DNA of 64,000 nt. Origin: Bacteroidota bacterium (lineage in GTDB: Bacteria; Bacteroidota; Bacteroidia; Flavobacteriales; Weeksellaceae). Below, piece after piece: positions 56,317 to 64,000 of the stretch (position 1 is the first letter of the stretch; each line of letters opens with the position of its first letter). The stretch covers positions 25,580 to 89,579 of the forward strand of contig JAFDZI010000021.1 in the NCBI GenBank assembly GCA_018266955.1, given 5' to 3'. Both the position numbers and the translations under genes were made by a program. The notes beneath the pieces are model-generated. The model was not told the origin of the DNA. It did not search any database and saw nothing but the letters and a program-made list of their open reading frames with translations.

Positions 56317-59175
56317 ATGAACACACAACAATTTGTGAACCGTCACATTTCACTTAGTAATGCCGATACACAGGCAATGTTAAAAAGAGTAGGAGCTGCT
56401 TCCGTGGAAGAACTCATTGATCAAACCATTCCTAAAGCCATTCGTTTGGCAAATGATTTGGCGATTTCTCAACCTCTTTCTGAGTTCGAAATGCTTGCAC
56501 ATTCCAAAGATTTAGCATCGGGAAATAAATTATTTGATAATTATATAGGATTGGGTTATTACGGAACGGTTCTTCCAGCTGCCATCCAAAGAAATATTTT
56601 CGAAAACCCGAGTTGGTACACGGCATATACTCCTTATCAAGCCGAAATTGCACAAGGTAGATTGGAGGCATTGCTCAATTTTCAAACGGTAGTGTCTAAT
56701 CTTACAGGTTTTCCTTTGGCCAATGCTTCTTTATTGGACGAAAGTACCGCAGCGGCAGAAGCCATGCACATGTTTTTTAGCAACCGAACCAAAGAACAGA
56801 AAAAAGCCAACGCCAATAAATTTTTAGTATCAGAATGGGTTTTACCACAAACCATTGCCGTTTTGAAAACCAAAGCCAGCGGTTTGGATATAGAAATTGT
56901 TGTTGCTAATCACGATACACAAACACTTGATGCCAATTATTTTGGTGTATTGCTTCAATATCCAGGGAAAAATGGGGCAGTAATCGATTATACTGAGGTT
57001 ATTAAGAATTATAAAGAATGGGCATTGCAAGTTGCAGTAGCTTGTGATCCGTTGGCGTTGGTGAAATTGAAATCACCTGCCGAAATGGGCGCCGATTGTG
57101 CTGTAGGAACTACTCAAAAATTTGGTATTCCTATGGGTTATGGTGGTCCACATGCTGCCTTTTTTACTTGTAAAGAAGGGTATAAAAGAGATATTCCGGG
57201 TAGAATTATTGGGGTTTCTCAAGATATGTACGGAAGAAGAGCGCTTAGAATGGCGCTTCAAACCAGAGAACAACATATAAAAAGAGAAAAAGCAACTTCC
57301 AATATTTGTACAGCACAAGTATTATTGGCTGTTATGGCAGGGATGTATGCCGTATATCACGGAGCCGAAGGATTGCAATTTATTGCCAATCAAGTTCATT
57401 ACAAAGCCAATGCTTTGCATTCTGCCGTACAATCATTAGGATATGATGTTGTTGAGCAAAATATTTTTGATACGGTAAGCATTAAAATAAACGAAGCGGA
57501 TAAACTTTTGTTGAAAGCGCTTATGGAGAAAAACGAAATTAATTTGAATTTCTTCACTACAGATGTGGTTAGTGTTGCATTAGATGAAACAACTTCTGTA
57601 GAAAAGTTAAATAAATTAGTAGCTGTTTTTGCTGAATTTAAAGGTAAAGAAACAATCTCTATTCAGTTGAATGAAGAAATTACGCTACCTACAGAATTAC
57701 TAAGAAGAGATGAAATCCTTACCGACGAAGTTTTCAAAAAATACCATACCGAAACGGAATTGATGCGATACATCAAACGATTGGAAAGAAAAGATTTGTC
57801 CCTTACTCATTCCATGATTTCTTTGGGTTCTTGTACCATGAAGTTGAATGCTGCTGCAGAAATGTTGCCATTGTCTTGGGCAGAATGGGGAGGAATTCAT
57901 CCTTTTGTACCGGTAAATCAAGCGCAAGGTTACCAGAAAATGATTGCTGAACTTGAAAAAGATTTAGCAGAAATCACCGGTTTTGCGGGTACTTCTTTAC
58001 AACCCAATTCTGGAGCTCAAGGAGAATATGCTGGACTAATGGTCATCAGAGAATTTCAAAAATCTAAAGGAGAAGGACACAGAAACATCGTACTTATCCC
58101 ACAATCTGCTCATGGTACCAATCCTGCATCTGCCGTATTGGCGGGACTTAAAGTAGTGGTGGTAAAAAATCTTGAAAACGGAGAAATCGATTTTGAAGAT
58201 TTAAAAGCCAAAGCTGAATTGCACCAAGAAAGTCTTTCTTGTGTTATGATTACCTATCCTTCAACTTATGGTTTCTTTGATGCCAACATCAAAGAAATTA
58301 CCCAACTTATCCATGATAACGGTGGACAAGTTTATATGGATGGTGCCAATATGAATGCCCAAGTCGGATATACCAGTCCTGGAAATATTGGAGCCGATGT
58401 TTGTCACCTTAATTTACATAAAACTTTTGCTATCCCTCATGGTGGTGGTGGTCCTGGCGTTGGTCCTATTTGTGTTGCCAAACATTTGGTGCCATTTTTA
58501 CCAACCAACCCGAATATAAAAATAGGTACAGAAAAATCCATCGATGCCATTTCTGCAGCTCTTTACGGTTCTTCTTTAGTACAAAATATTTCTTATGCTT
58601 ATATCAAAATGTTGGGAACAGATGGATTGATGAAATCTACTGCGCACGCTATTTTGAATGCCAATTATCTAAAAGAAGTTTTGGGAGAGCATTTCCCTAT
58701 TTTATATGCTAATGAAAACGGAAGAGTAGCCCACGAGTGTATTGTCGATTTCCGTCAGTACAAATCATTGGGGATTGAAGTAGCGGATGTAGCCAAAAGA
58801 TTAATGGATTATGGTTATCACGCACCTACCGTTTCTTTCCCTGTAGCTGGAACCTTAATGATTGAGCCTACAGAATCTGAAAGTAAAGCTGAAATCGATC
58901 GTTTTGCAGAGGCGCTTATCAGTATTAAAAAAGAAATTGACGAGATTGCCAATGGAGAAGCTGATGCAGCGAATAATGTACTGAAAAATGCACCTCATAC
59001 CGAGCAATTGGTTATTTCTGACTCTTGGGACAAACCTTACAGCAGAGAGAAAGCTGCCTATCCATTAGATTGGGTGAGAGAGCATAAATTCTTTGCTTCG
59101 GTTTCCAGAATAGACGAAGCCTATGGAGACAGAAACCTTATCTGTACTTGCGAACCGATTGAAGCGTATATGTAA
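56317..59175 (+). CDS. gcvP: Glycine dehydrogenase (decarboxylating), P protein
   Basis: A 952-residue PLP enzyme of the glycine cleavage system that decarboxylates glycine and loads the H-protein lipoyl arm. The family start FVNRHISLSNADTQAMLKRVG, GLGYYGTVLPAAIQRNI near residue 88, SLGSCTMKLNAAAEMLPL near 505, and the PLP lysine in HLNLHKTFAIPHGGGGPGVGP near 706-726 (in part) are all present, so it is the full single-chain form. gcvT lies at 23624-24706. A strong terminator follows. Confidence 0.97.
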   Translation: MNTQQFVNRHISLSNADTQAMLKRVGAASVEELIDQTIPKAIRLANDLAISQPLSEFEMLAHSKDLASGNKLFDNYIGLGYYGTVLPAAIQRNIFENPSWYTAYTPYQAEIAQGRLEALLNFQTVVSNLTGFPLANASLLDESTAAAEAMHMFFSNRTKEQKKANANKFLVSEWVLPQTIAVLKTKASGLDIEIVVANHDTQTLDANYFGVLLQYPGKNGAVIDYTEVIKNYKEWALQVAVACDPLALVKLKSPAEMGADCAVGTTQKFGIPMGYGGPHAAFFTCKEGYKRDIPGRIIGVSQDMYGRRALRMALQTREQHIKREKATSNICTAQVLLAVMAGMYAVYHGAEGLQFIANQVHYKANALHSAVQSLGYDVVEQNIFDTVSIKINEADKLLLKALMEKNEINLNFFTTDVVSVALDETTSVEKLNKLVAVFAEFKGKETISIQLNEEITLPTELLRRDEILTDEVFKKYHTETELMRYIKRLERKDLSLTHSMISLGSCTMKLNAAAEMLPLSWAEWGGIHPFVPVNQAQGYQKMIAELEKDLAEITGFAGTSLQPNSGAQGEYAGLMVIREFQKSKGEGHRNIVLIPQSAHGTNPASAVLAGLKVVVVKNLENGEIDFEDLKAKAELHQESLSCVMITYPSTYGFFDANIKEITQLIHDNGGQVYMDGANMNAQVGYTSPGNIGADVCHLNLHKTFAIPHGGGGPGVGPICVAKHLVPFLPTNPNIKIGTEKSIDAISAALYGSSLVQNISYAYIKMLGTDGLMKSTAHAILNANYLKEVLGEHFPILYANENGRVAHECIVDFRQYKSLGIEVADVAKRLMDYGYHAPTVSFPVAGTLMIEPTESESKAEIDRFAEALISIKKEIDEIANGEADAANNVLKNAPHTEQLVISDSWDKPYSREKAAYPLDWVREHKFFASVSRIDEAYGDRNLICTCEPIEAYM

Positions 59176-59199
59176 TTCTTTAGTCGAATGAAATTGATA

Positions 59200-59231
59200 A
59201 AATCCGCCAATGAAAGTTGGCGGATTTATTT
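59200..59231 (+). terminator. Terminator after gcvP
   Basis: AAATCCGCCAA and TTGGCGGATTT form a perfect 11-bp stem with a 6-nt loop, followed by TATTTTATTTTT. The same T-rich end contains the next gene's promoter box. Confidence 0.9.
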
Positions 59232-59239
59232 TATTTTTG
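59232..59239 (+). promoter_or_regulatory. -7 box TATTTTTG of the deaminase gene
   Basis: It fits TAnnTTTG, 17 bp before the ATG at 59256, and directly adjoins the gcvP terminator tail. Confidence 0.5.
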
Positions 59240-59255
59240 TTAAAAAATATATCTC

Positions 59256-60260
59256 ATGGATTGGATAAAACAAATTCCTAAAGCCGAACTTCATTTGCAT
59301 ATTGAAGGCACTTTAGAACCCGAGCTTATGTTTGCCATTGCGCAAAGAAATCATGTGAAAATTCCATATTCATCGGTAGAAGAGGTGAGGAATGCCTATC
59401 GTTTTTCTTGTCTTCAGGATTTTTTGGATATTTATTACGCAGGAGCTGGTGTATTGCTTTACGAAGAAGATTTTTATGATCTTACCATGGCTTATTTTCA
59501 ACATTGTGCCGAAGAAAACATTGTGCATACCGAAATCATGTTCGATCCGCAAACCCATACCCAAAGAGGAATTTCCTTTGAAACGGTCATTATGGGAATA
59601 CAAAAAGCGAGAGAAGAAGCCCAAGAAAAATGGGGAATTAGCTCTTTACTCATCATGAGTTTTTTAAGGCATCTTACACAGGAAGAGGCTTTTCAAACTT
59701 TAACAGAATCATTACCGTACAAGCAGTATATTACAGCCGTTGGATTGGATTCTTCGGAGAAAGGAAATCCACCGTCCAAATTTAAAGAAGTTTATCAAGC
59801 CGCTATAAAAGAAGGTTATATTCCTGTGGCTCACGCAGGAGAAGAAGGTCCCGCAGATTATATTGAAGAAGCTCTGGAAGATTTGCAAATCGTGCGGATA
59901 GATCATGGCAATAATTGCCTTACCAACCCAAGTTTGGTGCAAAAATTAGTTATGCAAAAAATGGCACTTACAGTTTGTCCATTTTCCAATTTGGAACTGA
60001 AAGTAGTCGAAGATTTAAAACAACATCCAGCCAAAAAAATGTTGGATTTGGGGTTGAAAGTAACCATCAATTCCGATGATCCTGCCTATTTTGGAGGTTA
60101 TCTTACCCAAAATTATATTCAATTGGCAGATGCCTTGCAATTGTCTAAAGAAGAAGTGGCAACGATGGTGAAAAATTCTTTTCAATATTCCTTGTTATCA
60201 CCAGAGAAAAAGGAAAATTATATCCAAAGAGTAGAGGATTTTTTAGAGCAACATCAATAG
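59256..60260 (+). CDS. Adenosine/adenine deaminase family protein
   Basis: A 334-residue zinc-dependent purine deaminase. Zinc and catalytic motifs are AELHLHIEGTLEPEL near residue 11, IPVAHAGEEGPADYI near 191 (HAGE), RIDHGNNCL near 214 and TINSDDPAYFGGYLTQNYI near 270. The SDDPAYFGGY form is, to my knowledge, the mark of the adenine deaminase (Aah1-type) subfamily, whereas adenosine deaminases usually have TDDP. So adenine to hypoxanthine is the more likely reaction, in purine salvage. Confidence 0.85.
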   Translation: MDWIKQIPKAELHLHIEGTLEPELMFAIAQRNHVKIPYSSVEEVRNAYRFSCLQDFLDIYYAGAGVLLYEEDFYDLTMAYFQHCAEENIVHTEIMFDPQTHTQRGISFETVIMGIQKAREEAQEKWGISSLLIMSFLRHLTQEEAFQTLTESLPYKQYITAVGLDSSEKGNPPSKFKEVYQAAIKEGYIPVAHAGEEGPADYIEEALEDLQIVRIDHGNNCLTNPSLVQKLVMQKMALTVCPFSNLELKVVEDLKQHPAKKMLDLGLKVTINSDDPAYFGGYLTQNYIQLADALQLSKEEVATMVKNSFQYSLLSPEKKENYIQRVEDFLEQHQ

Positions 60261-60341
60261 AAGTATTTTTTTATTATTTAATATTGTTAAACACCATAAT
60301 TTTAGGATTTATTTAAAAAATGTAATAGTTTGGCATTTCAT

Positions 60342-60400
60342 TACCATTCACCATTCACCATTCACTATTCACCACTCACCATTTACCATCCACCAATCAT
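60342..60400. repeat. Period-7 ACCATTC tandem repeat
   Basis: About eight imperfect units of ACCATTC/ACCACTC between the deaminase gene and dgt, directly upstream of the dgt start (60413), so they lie in its leader or promoter region. Confidence 0.85.
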
Positions 60401-60412
60401 AATTTCTCTTAA

Positions 60413-61771
60413 ATGAATTTAAATACCCTTTACACCCACCAAAGAACAGGAAACCACACCGGTACTACCGCCCATCGTACCGATTTTCAAAGGGATTATG
60501 ACCGCTTGATATTTTCATCGGCATTCCGAAGATTGCAAAACAAAACCCAAGTGTTTCCACTTCCGGGCTCTGTGTTTGTACATAATCGGTTAACGCATTC
60601 TTTGGAAGTTTCCTCTGTGGGAAGAAGTTTGGGGAGTTTGGCTGGCGAATGGATTGCGGAAAATAATAAAAAAGAGCTCTCAGAAACCTCACAGTTATTT
60701 TACCAGTTTAATTTGAGCGAAGTCATTGCAGCGGCCTGTCTGTGTCATGATGTGGGAAATCCTGCCTTTGGACATTCCGGTGAAGATGCCATTGCCAGTT
60801 TTTTTGAGAAGCACGAATCGGATTTAAAACCAAAATTCAACGAAAAACAATGGGCCGATTTTGTGAATTTTGAAGGAAATGCCAACGCCATTCGGGTACT
60901 TACCCACGCGCAAAATGGAAAAGACCAAGGCGGAGCAAAGCTTACCCTTACTACTTTATCGGCGATTGCAAAATATCCTTGTGAAGCCATTGCAAAGAAA
61001 AAAGGACTTTTGCATCGTAAAAAATTTGGCTTTTTTCAAAATGAAAAAGAAACTTTCCACCACATCGCAACCCAAACCAATATGATTTTGGAACAAGACG
61101 AACCATTAATTTTCAAAAGAAATCCTTTCGTGTGGTTGGTGGAAGCCGCCGATGATATTTGCTATAACATTATCGATATGGAAGACGCCCATCGCTTAGG
61201 AATTATCTCTACCAGCGACTGCGAAAATCTTTTTTATAATGTCATAAAAGAAGTAGAAAACCATGCTACTCTTAGGGTAAATGAAAATTTGAAAGTACTA
61301 ACCAATGCCAACGAAAGAATATCCTATCTTCGGGCTAAAGTAATTAATGTACTCATCAATAGAGCCTTGTCCTTGTACCAAGAAAATTTTCAGAAAATAC
61401 TTTTGGGAGTACACAACCAAGGATTGGTGGATATCATCAAAACCGAATGTCCTTCATTGGCAGAAGTAGAAAAATTTTCCATACAAAAAATTTACAACCA
61501 TCGCTCGGTAGTCGAAATAGAAAATGCAGGATATAATGTGATGGGAGAATTGCTGAACCACTTTATTGCTCCTATTATCAAAGAAAAATCGCTGCGAAAA
61601 GGTTGGGAAAAAAAAGCATTGCAACTCTTGCCAGAGCAATTTCAGTATGATAATGGTTCCGATTATCAAAAAGTACTGGGAGTGCTGGATTTTGTTTCCG
61701 GAATGACAGATAATTATGCCACCGATCTTTACCGAAAAATAAAAGGAATAGAAATAGGAATGACCATGTAA
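60413..61771 (+). CDS. dgt: Deoxyguanosinetriphosphate triphosphohydrolase
   Basis: A 452-residue HD-domain enzyme that removes triphosphate from dGTP and so affects nucleotide pools and phage growth. It starts with RTDFQRDYDRLIFSSAFRRLQNKTQVF (in blocks, residues about 22-48), then the metal-binding histidine in RLTHSLEVSSVGRSL near 60 and CLCHDVGNPAFGHSGEDAI near 105 with the HD pair, and the second part ICYNIIDMEDAHRLG near 247. The length is typical. The upstream period-7 repeat may influence its expression. Confidence 0.93.
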   Translation: MNLNTLYTHQRTGNHTGTTAHRTDFQRDYDRLIFSSAFRRLQNKTQVFPLPGSVFVHNRLTHSLEVSSVGRSLGSLAGEWIAENNKKELSETSQLFYQFNLSEVIAAACLCHDVGNPAFGHSGEDAIASFFEKHESDLKPKFNEKQWADFVNFEGNANAIRVLTHAQNGKDQGGAKLTLTTLSAIAKYPCEAIAKKKGLLHRKKFGFFQNEKETFHHIATQTNMILEQDEPLIFKRNPFVWLVEAADDICYNIIDMEDAHRLGIISTSDCENLFYNVIKEVENHATLRVNENLKVLTNANERISYLRAKVINVLINRALSLYQENFQKILLGVHNQGLVDIIKTECPSLAEVEKFSIQKIYNHRSVVEIENAGYNVMGELLNHFIAPIIKEKSLRKGWEKKALQLLPEQFQYDNGSDYQKVLGVLDFVSGMTDNYATDLYRKIKGIEIGMTM

Positions 61772-61783
61772 ATTTTTATTTGG

Positions 61784-61862
61784 GCAGCTTTTCCGCCTTC
61801 CGTTCCCGCTTCCGCCACAGCGGAGAGCTCCACTCAAGTCGGGCTGCAAAGTCGTTATCCCC
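61784..61862. repeat. GC-rich palindromic intergenic repeat
   Basis: Begins GGGCAGCTTTTCCGCCTTCC and contains CCGCCACAGCGGAGAGCTCC and ends CAAGTCGGGCTGC. The ends GCAGC and GCTGC are complementary, and a small CCGC-GCGG hairpin lies in the middle. It has no coding role and resembles repeats I recall between genes in Chryseobacterium relatives. Confidence 0.6.
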
Positions 61863-61883
61863 ACAATATTTTGAATCAAAACA

Positions 61884-62255
61884 ATGAAACGCGCTATATT
61901 CTCCATCTTATTACTCCTACTCTCCAATACCTTTATGACTTTGGCTTGGTACGGACATCTCAAATTCAAACAAATGAACTGGTCACAAAATTTGGGATTG
62001 TTGACGATTATTTTAATTTCTTGGGGAATTGCCTTATTAGAATATTGTTTTCAAGTTCCAGCCAACCGCATCGGATTTAAAGAAAATGGTGGCCCCTTTA
62101 GTCTTTGGCAACTCAAGGTGATACAAGAAGTTATTTCTCTTACGGTTTTCACTGTTTTTATGATTGTTTTTTTTAAAAATGAAACCCTAAGGCTCAATCA
62201 TATAATTGGGTTTGGCTTTCTAATTTTGGCGGTGTACTTTATTTTCAAAAAATAA
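61884..62255 (+). CDS. DMT-superfamily DUF486 membrane protein
   Basis: A 123-residue protein with four hydrophobic helices and the DUF486 pattern: LLLLLSNTFMTLAWYGHLKF near residue 8, ISWGIALLEYCFQVPANRIGF near 45 and FSLWQLKVIQEVISLTVF near 70. DUF486 proteins are half-length relatives of drug/metabolite transporters and may dimerise. No substrate is known. Confidence 0.88.
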   Translation: MKRAIFSILLLLLSNTFMTLAWYGHLKFKQMNWSQNLGLLTIILISWGIALLEYCFQVPANRIGFKENGGPFSLWQLKVIQEVISLTVFTVFMIVFFKNETLRLNHIIGFGFLILAVYFIFKK

Positions 62256-62432
62256 GTAAAAATTTCCGAAGTGGTTTATAATGTCTATTTTAAGGCGAAG
62301 TTTCCCAATAAATTAGTTTACAGCAAATTGTTTGTTCACAAAATGCAATTTTCACATGATGAAGAATAATCATGAGAGAATATTTCAATAAAATAGATTA
62401 TATTTGAAGAAATAATCAAAAACAACAGTATT

Positions 62433-63365
62433 ATGGCATTTTTTGGAGTTCTTATTTTTTTGGGGCTGGTAACGCTTTTCGCCTCATTTTTTACCGTAAA
62501 ACAAGCCACCGCTGCCATTGTGGAGCGTTTGGGCAAATTTCATTCGGTTCGACATGCAGGGTTGCATTTAAAAATCCCGTACATCGACCTTATTTCTAAA
62601 AGAATGAATCTTCGTATTCAACAATTGGATGTGATGATAGATACCAAAACTTTGGATAATGTATTTATTAAAATGAAAGTTTCTGTGCAGTATCAAGTTA
62701 TTAAAGATCAAGTAGCTGATGCTTTCTACAAATTGGAATTTCCTGAAAGCCAGATTACTTCCTATGTATTTGATGTAGTAAGAGCCGAAGTACCAAAATT
62801 AAAATTAGATGATGTATTCGTTAGAAAAGATGATATTGCGATAGCTGTAAAAGGGGAGTTGCAAGAAGCCATGCAGAGTTATGGTTACGATATCATTAAG
62901 GCATTGGTAACAGATATTGATCCAGATGAACAGGTGAAACACGCCATGAACCGCATCAACGCTGCCGAAAGAGAAAAAACAGCTGCCGAATACGAGTCTG
63001 AGGCACAAAGAATTAGAATTGTTGCCGTAGCCAAAGCGGAAGCCGAATCTAAAAAATTGCAAGGACAAGGTATTGCCGACCAAAGAAGGGAAATTGCCAA
63101 AGGATTGCAAGAGTCAGTACACATGCTGAACTCGGTTAATATCAATGCTCAAGAAGCCTCAGCACTTATTGTGGTTACCCAGCATTATGATACACTACAT
63201 TCCGTTGGTGCCAACAACCGATCCAATTTGGTGTTGTTGCCCAATTCGCCCACAGCAGCCAGCTCTATGTTGAATGATTTGGTGGTTGCCATGTCCACGG
63301 CAGAAAGTTTCAAAGAAAATTTGGACAAAAAATTGCCACCGGCATCAGAGGAGCATGTACATTAG
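62433..63365 (+). CDS. SPFH/Band 7 (stomatin-like) membrane protein
   Basis: A 310-residue protein with an N-terminal membrane helix (FGVLIFLGLVTLFASFFTV, residues about 4-22) and an SPFH domain (about 25-215) with AAIVERLGKFHSVRHAGLHL and RIQQLDVMIDTKTLDN, followed by a coiled coil rich in alanine and glutamate (INAAEREKTAAEYESEAQR) and a tail. It scaffolds membrane microdomains or protects the protease FtsH, as QmcA and HflKC do. No NfeD partner is adjacent. A perfect palindromic terminator follows. Confidence 0.92.
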   Translation: MAFFGVLIFLGLVTLFASFFTVKQATAAIVERLGKFHSVRHAGLHLKIPYIDLISKRMNLRIQQLDVMIDTKTLDNVFIKMKVSVQYQVIKDQVADAFYKLEFPESQITSYVFDVVRAEVPKLKLDDVFVRKDDIAIAVKGELQEAMQSYGYDIIKALVTDIDPDEQVKHAMNRINAAEREKTAAEYESEAQRIRIVAVAKAEAESKKLQGQGIADQRREIAKGLQESVHMLNSVNINAQEASALIVVTQHYDTLHSVGANNRSNLVLLPNSPTAASSMLNDLVVAMSTAESFKENLDKKLPPASEEHVH

Positions 63366-63385
63366 TCAACTTTATTGATAAATGA

Positions 63386-63411
63386 AAACCCCACAGCTAG
63401 CTGTGGGGTTT
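63386..63411. terminator. Bidirectional terminator after the SPFH gene
   Basis: A perfect 26-bp palindrome, AAACCCCACAGCT mirrored by AGCTGTGGGGTTT, followed by TCTTATGG. It also lies downstream of the convergent GNAT gene. Confidence 0.85.
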
Positions 63412-63436
63412 CTTATGGGGCAATAGTTTATATTTA

Positions 63437-63934
63437 TCAAAGGATATTTTTAGAAAAAACTTGCAAAGTTTGGTTATTTTCAGTCGTACTTTGTTCGTAG
63501 CGTAAGCCCATTTTTTCGATCAGTCGAATTGATTTTTTATTTTCAGGCAAAACAAGGGCTATAATTTTTTTTAACCCTAAGTTATTTTCAATCAAGGAAA
63601 GGTAATGCTGGCAGGCTTCTGTAGCAAAACCATGGTTTTCAAACTCAGGTAACATGGCAAATCCAATATCGGGGAATTCCTGTGTATTTCTATATATGAA
63701 GGTAACAATCCCCATTTTATCACCAGTATTTTTATTTTCAAAAACATGATAATAGCACGATGGATTGTCGATTATATTTTGGATATATCTGTCGGCATCT
63801 TCTATTGTGACAATATTTCTATCTCCTATGTACTTTAGCCATCCTTGGGTATTGACTAATTTTAAAATAAATTCAGAATCTTGACTGTTTAGAGGCCGTA
63901 GCTTCAGTCTTTCAGTTTCGGTTTGTAGGTGCAT
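63437..63934 (-). CDS. GNAT-family N-acetyltransferase (RimJ/RimL-like)
   Basis: A 165-residue acetyltransferase with the N-terminal TERLKLRPLNSQDSEFIL, the central strand DIGFAMLPEFENHGFATEACQHYLS near residue 90 (acetyl-CoA binding loop in part) and ENKKSIRLIEKMGLRYE near 138. It uses acetyl-CoA to modify an unknown amine, often a ribosomal protein N-terminus or small molecule. The gene converges on the SPFH gene. Confidence 0.88.
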   Translation of the reverse strand: MHLQTETERLKLRPLNSQDSEFILKLVNTQGWLKYIGDRNIVTIEDADRYIQNIIDNPSCYYHVFENKNTGDKMGIVTFIYRNTQEFPDIGFAMLPEFENHGFATEACQHYLSLIENNLGLKKIIALVLPENKKSIRLIEKMGLRYEQSTTENNQTLQVFSKNIL

Positions 63935-64000
63935 TTAATTAAATCTAAATTATTGATCTATACTTTTTCCTAAAACACTCAGGGCAAACTCACACTTTTT

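Noticed and set aside
61454..61969. 171-codon minus-strand frame opposite dgt and the following repeat
   Set aside because: It overlaps the conserved end of dgt and runs into the start of the DUF486 gene; the composition is that of an antisense shadow.

Overview
The window is AT-rich chromosomal DNA from a member of the Bacteroidota, most likely a Flavobacteriales/Weeksellaceae-type bacterium. The evidence is the many promoters of the Bacteroidota form TAnnTTTG (often with TTTG about 19 bp upstream), the zapA - 6S RNA - rny order, a PorT-family outer-membrane protein of type IX secretion, menaquinone UbiE, flavobacterial-style intergenic hairpin repeats and frequent TTG starts. No tRNA, rRNA, CRISPR array or prophage was seen.

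Layout. (1) 1-5520: a restriction-modification locus. It has a methyltransferase-like protein without a catalytic NPPY motif, a 1320-residue single chain joining a GIY-YIG-like nuclease, an SF2 helicase and an N6-adenine methyltransferase, and a small unknown protein, followed by the decayed tail of a second copy of the locus. (2) 5.5-16.6 kb: housekeeping genes: rarA, a 3-hydroxybutyryl-CoA dehydrogenase, a membrane protein, a DUF4920 protein, the tsaC-yaaA-prmC cluster, a LuxR-type two-component pair and a YggS PLP protein. (3) 16.6-28.8 kb: a sigma-54 activator without a DNA-binding domain, a MATE exporter, a CAT-like acetyltransferase, pruA, a TIGR02594 hydrolase, an ArsC-like protein, gcvT, idi, small secreted proteins, an IS5-family element and a first fabH. 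(4) 28.8-36.1 kb: an orphan histidine kinase, a second fabH, ubiE, porT, a coiled-coil gene with zapA, 6S RNA and rny. (5) 36.1-43.7 kb: a fatty-acid beta-oxidation operon marR-fadN-fadA-fadE (minus strand), interrupted by a RAYT transposase with REP-like hairpins and by a four-helix-bundle gene inside short inverted repeats. (6) 43.7-48.2 kb: an iron-chelate ABC permease/ATPase pair, a TlpA-like lipoprotein, a PaaE-type reductase and a SanA-like protein. (7) 48.4-64 kb: purB, an inserted type II restriction-modification pair, purL, a J-domain protein, gcvP, an adenosine/adenine deaminase, dgt, DUF486, SPFH and GNAT genes.

Functional themes are purine synthesis and salvage (purB, purL, deaminase, dgt), the glycine cleavage system (gcvT and gcvP at separate sites), fatty-acid oxidation under a MarR repressor, and two unrelated DNA-methylation defence loci. 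The strongest candidate for something undescribed is a family of about 60-135-nt elements found five times just upstream of unrelated genes, always in the same orientation as the gene. They share blocks such as GGCGATTGAC and CACTTCGTTAGGTT, can form a closing stem in some copies, and in two cases lie downstream of a recognisable promoter, so they would be transcribed as 5' leaders.
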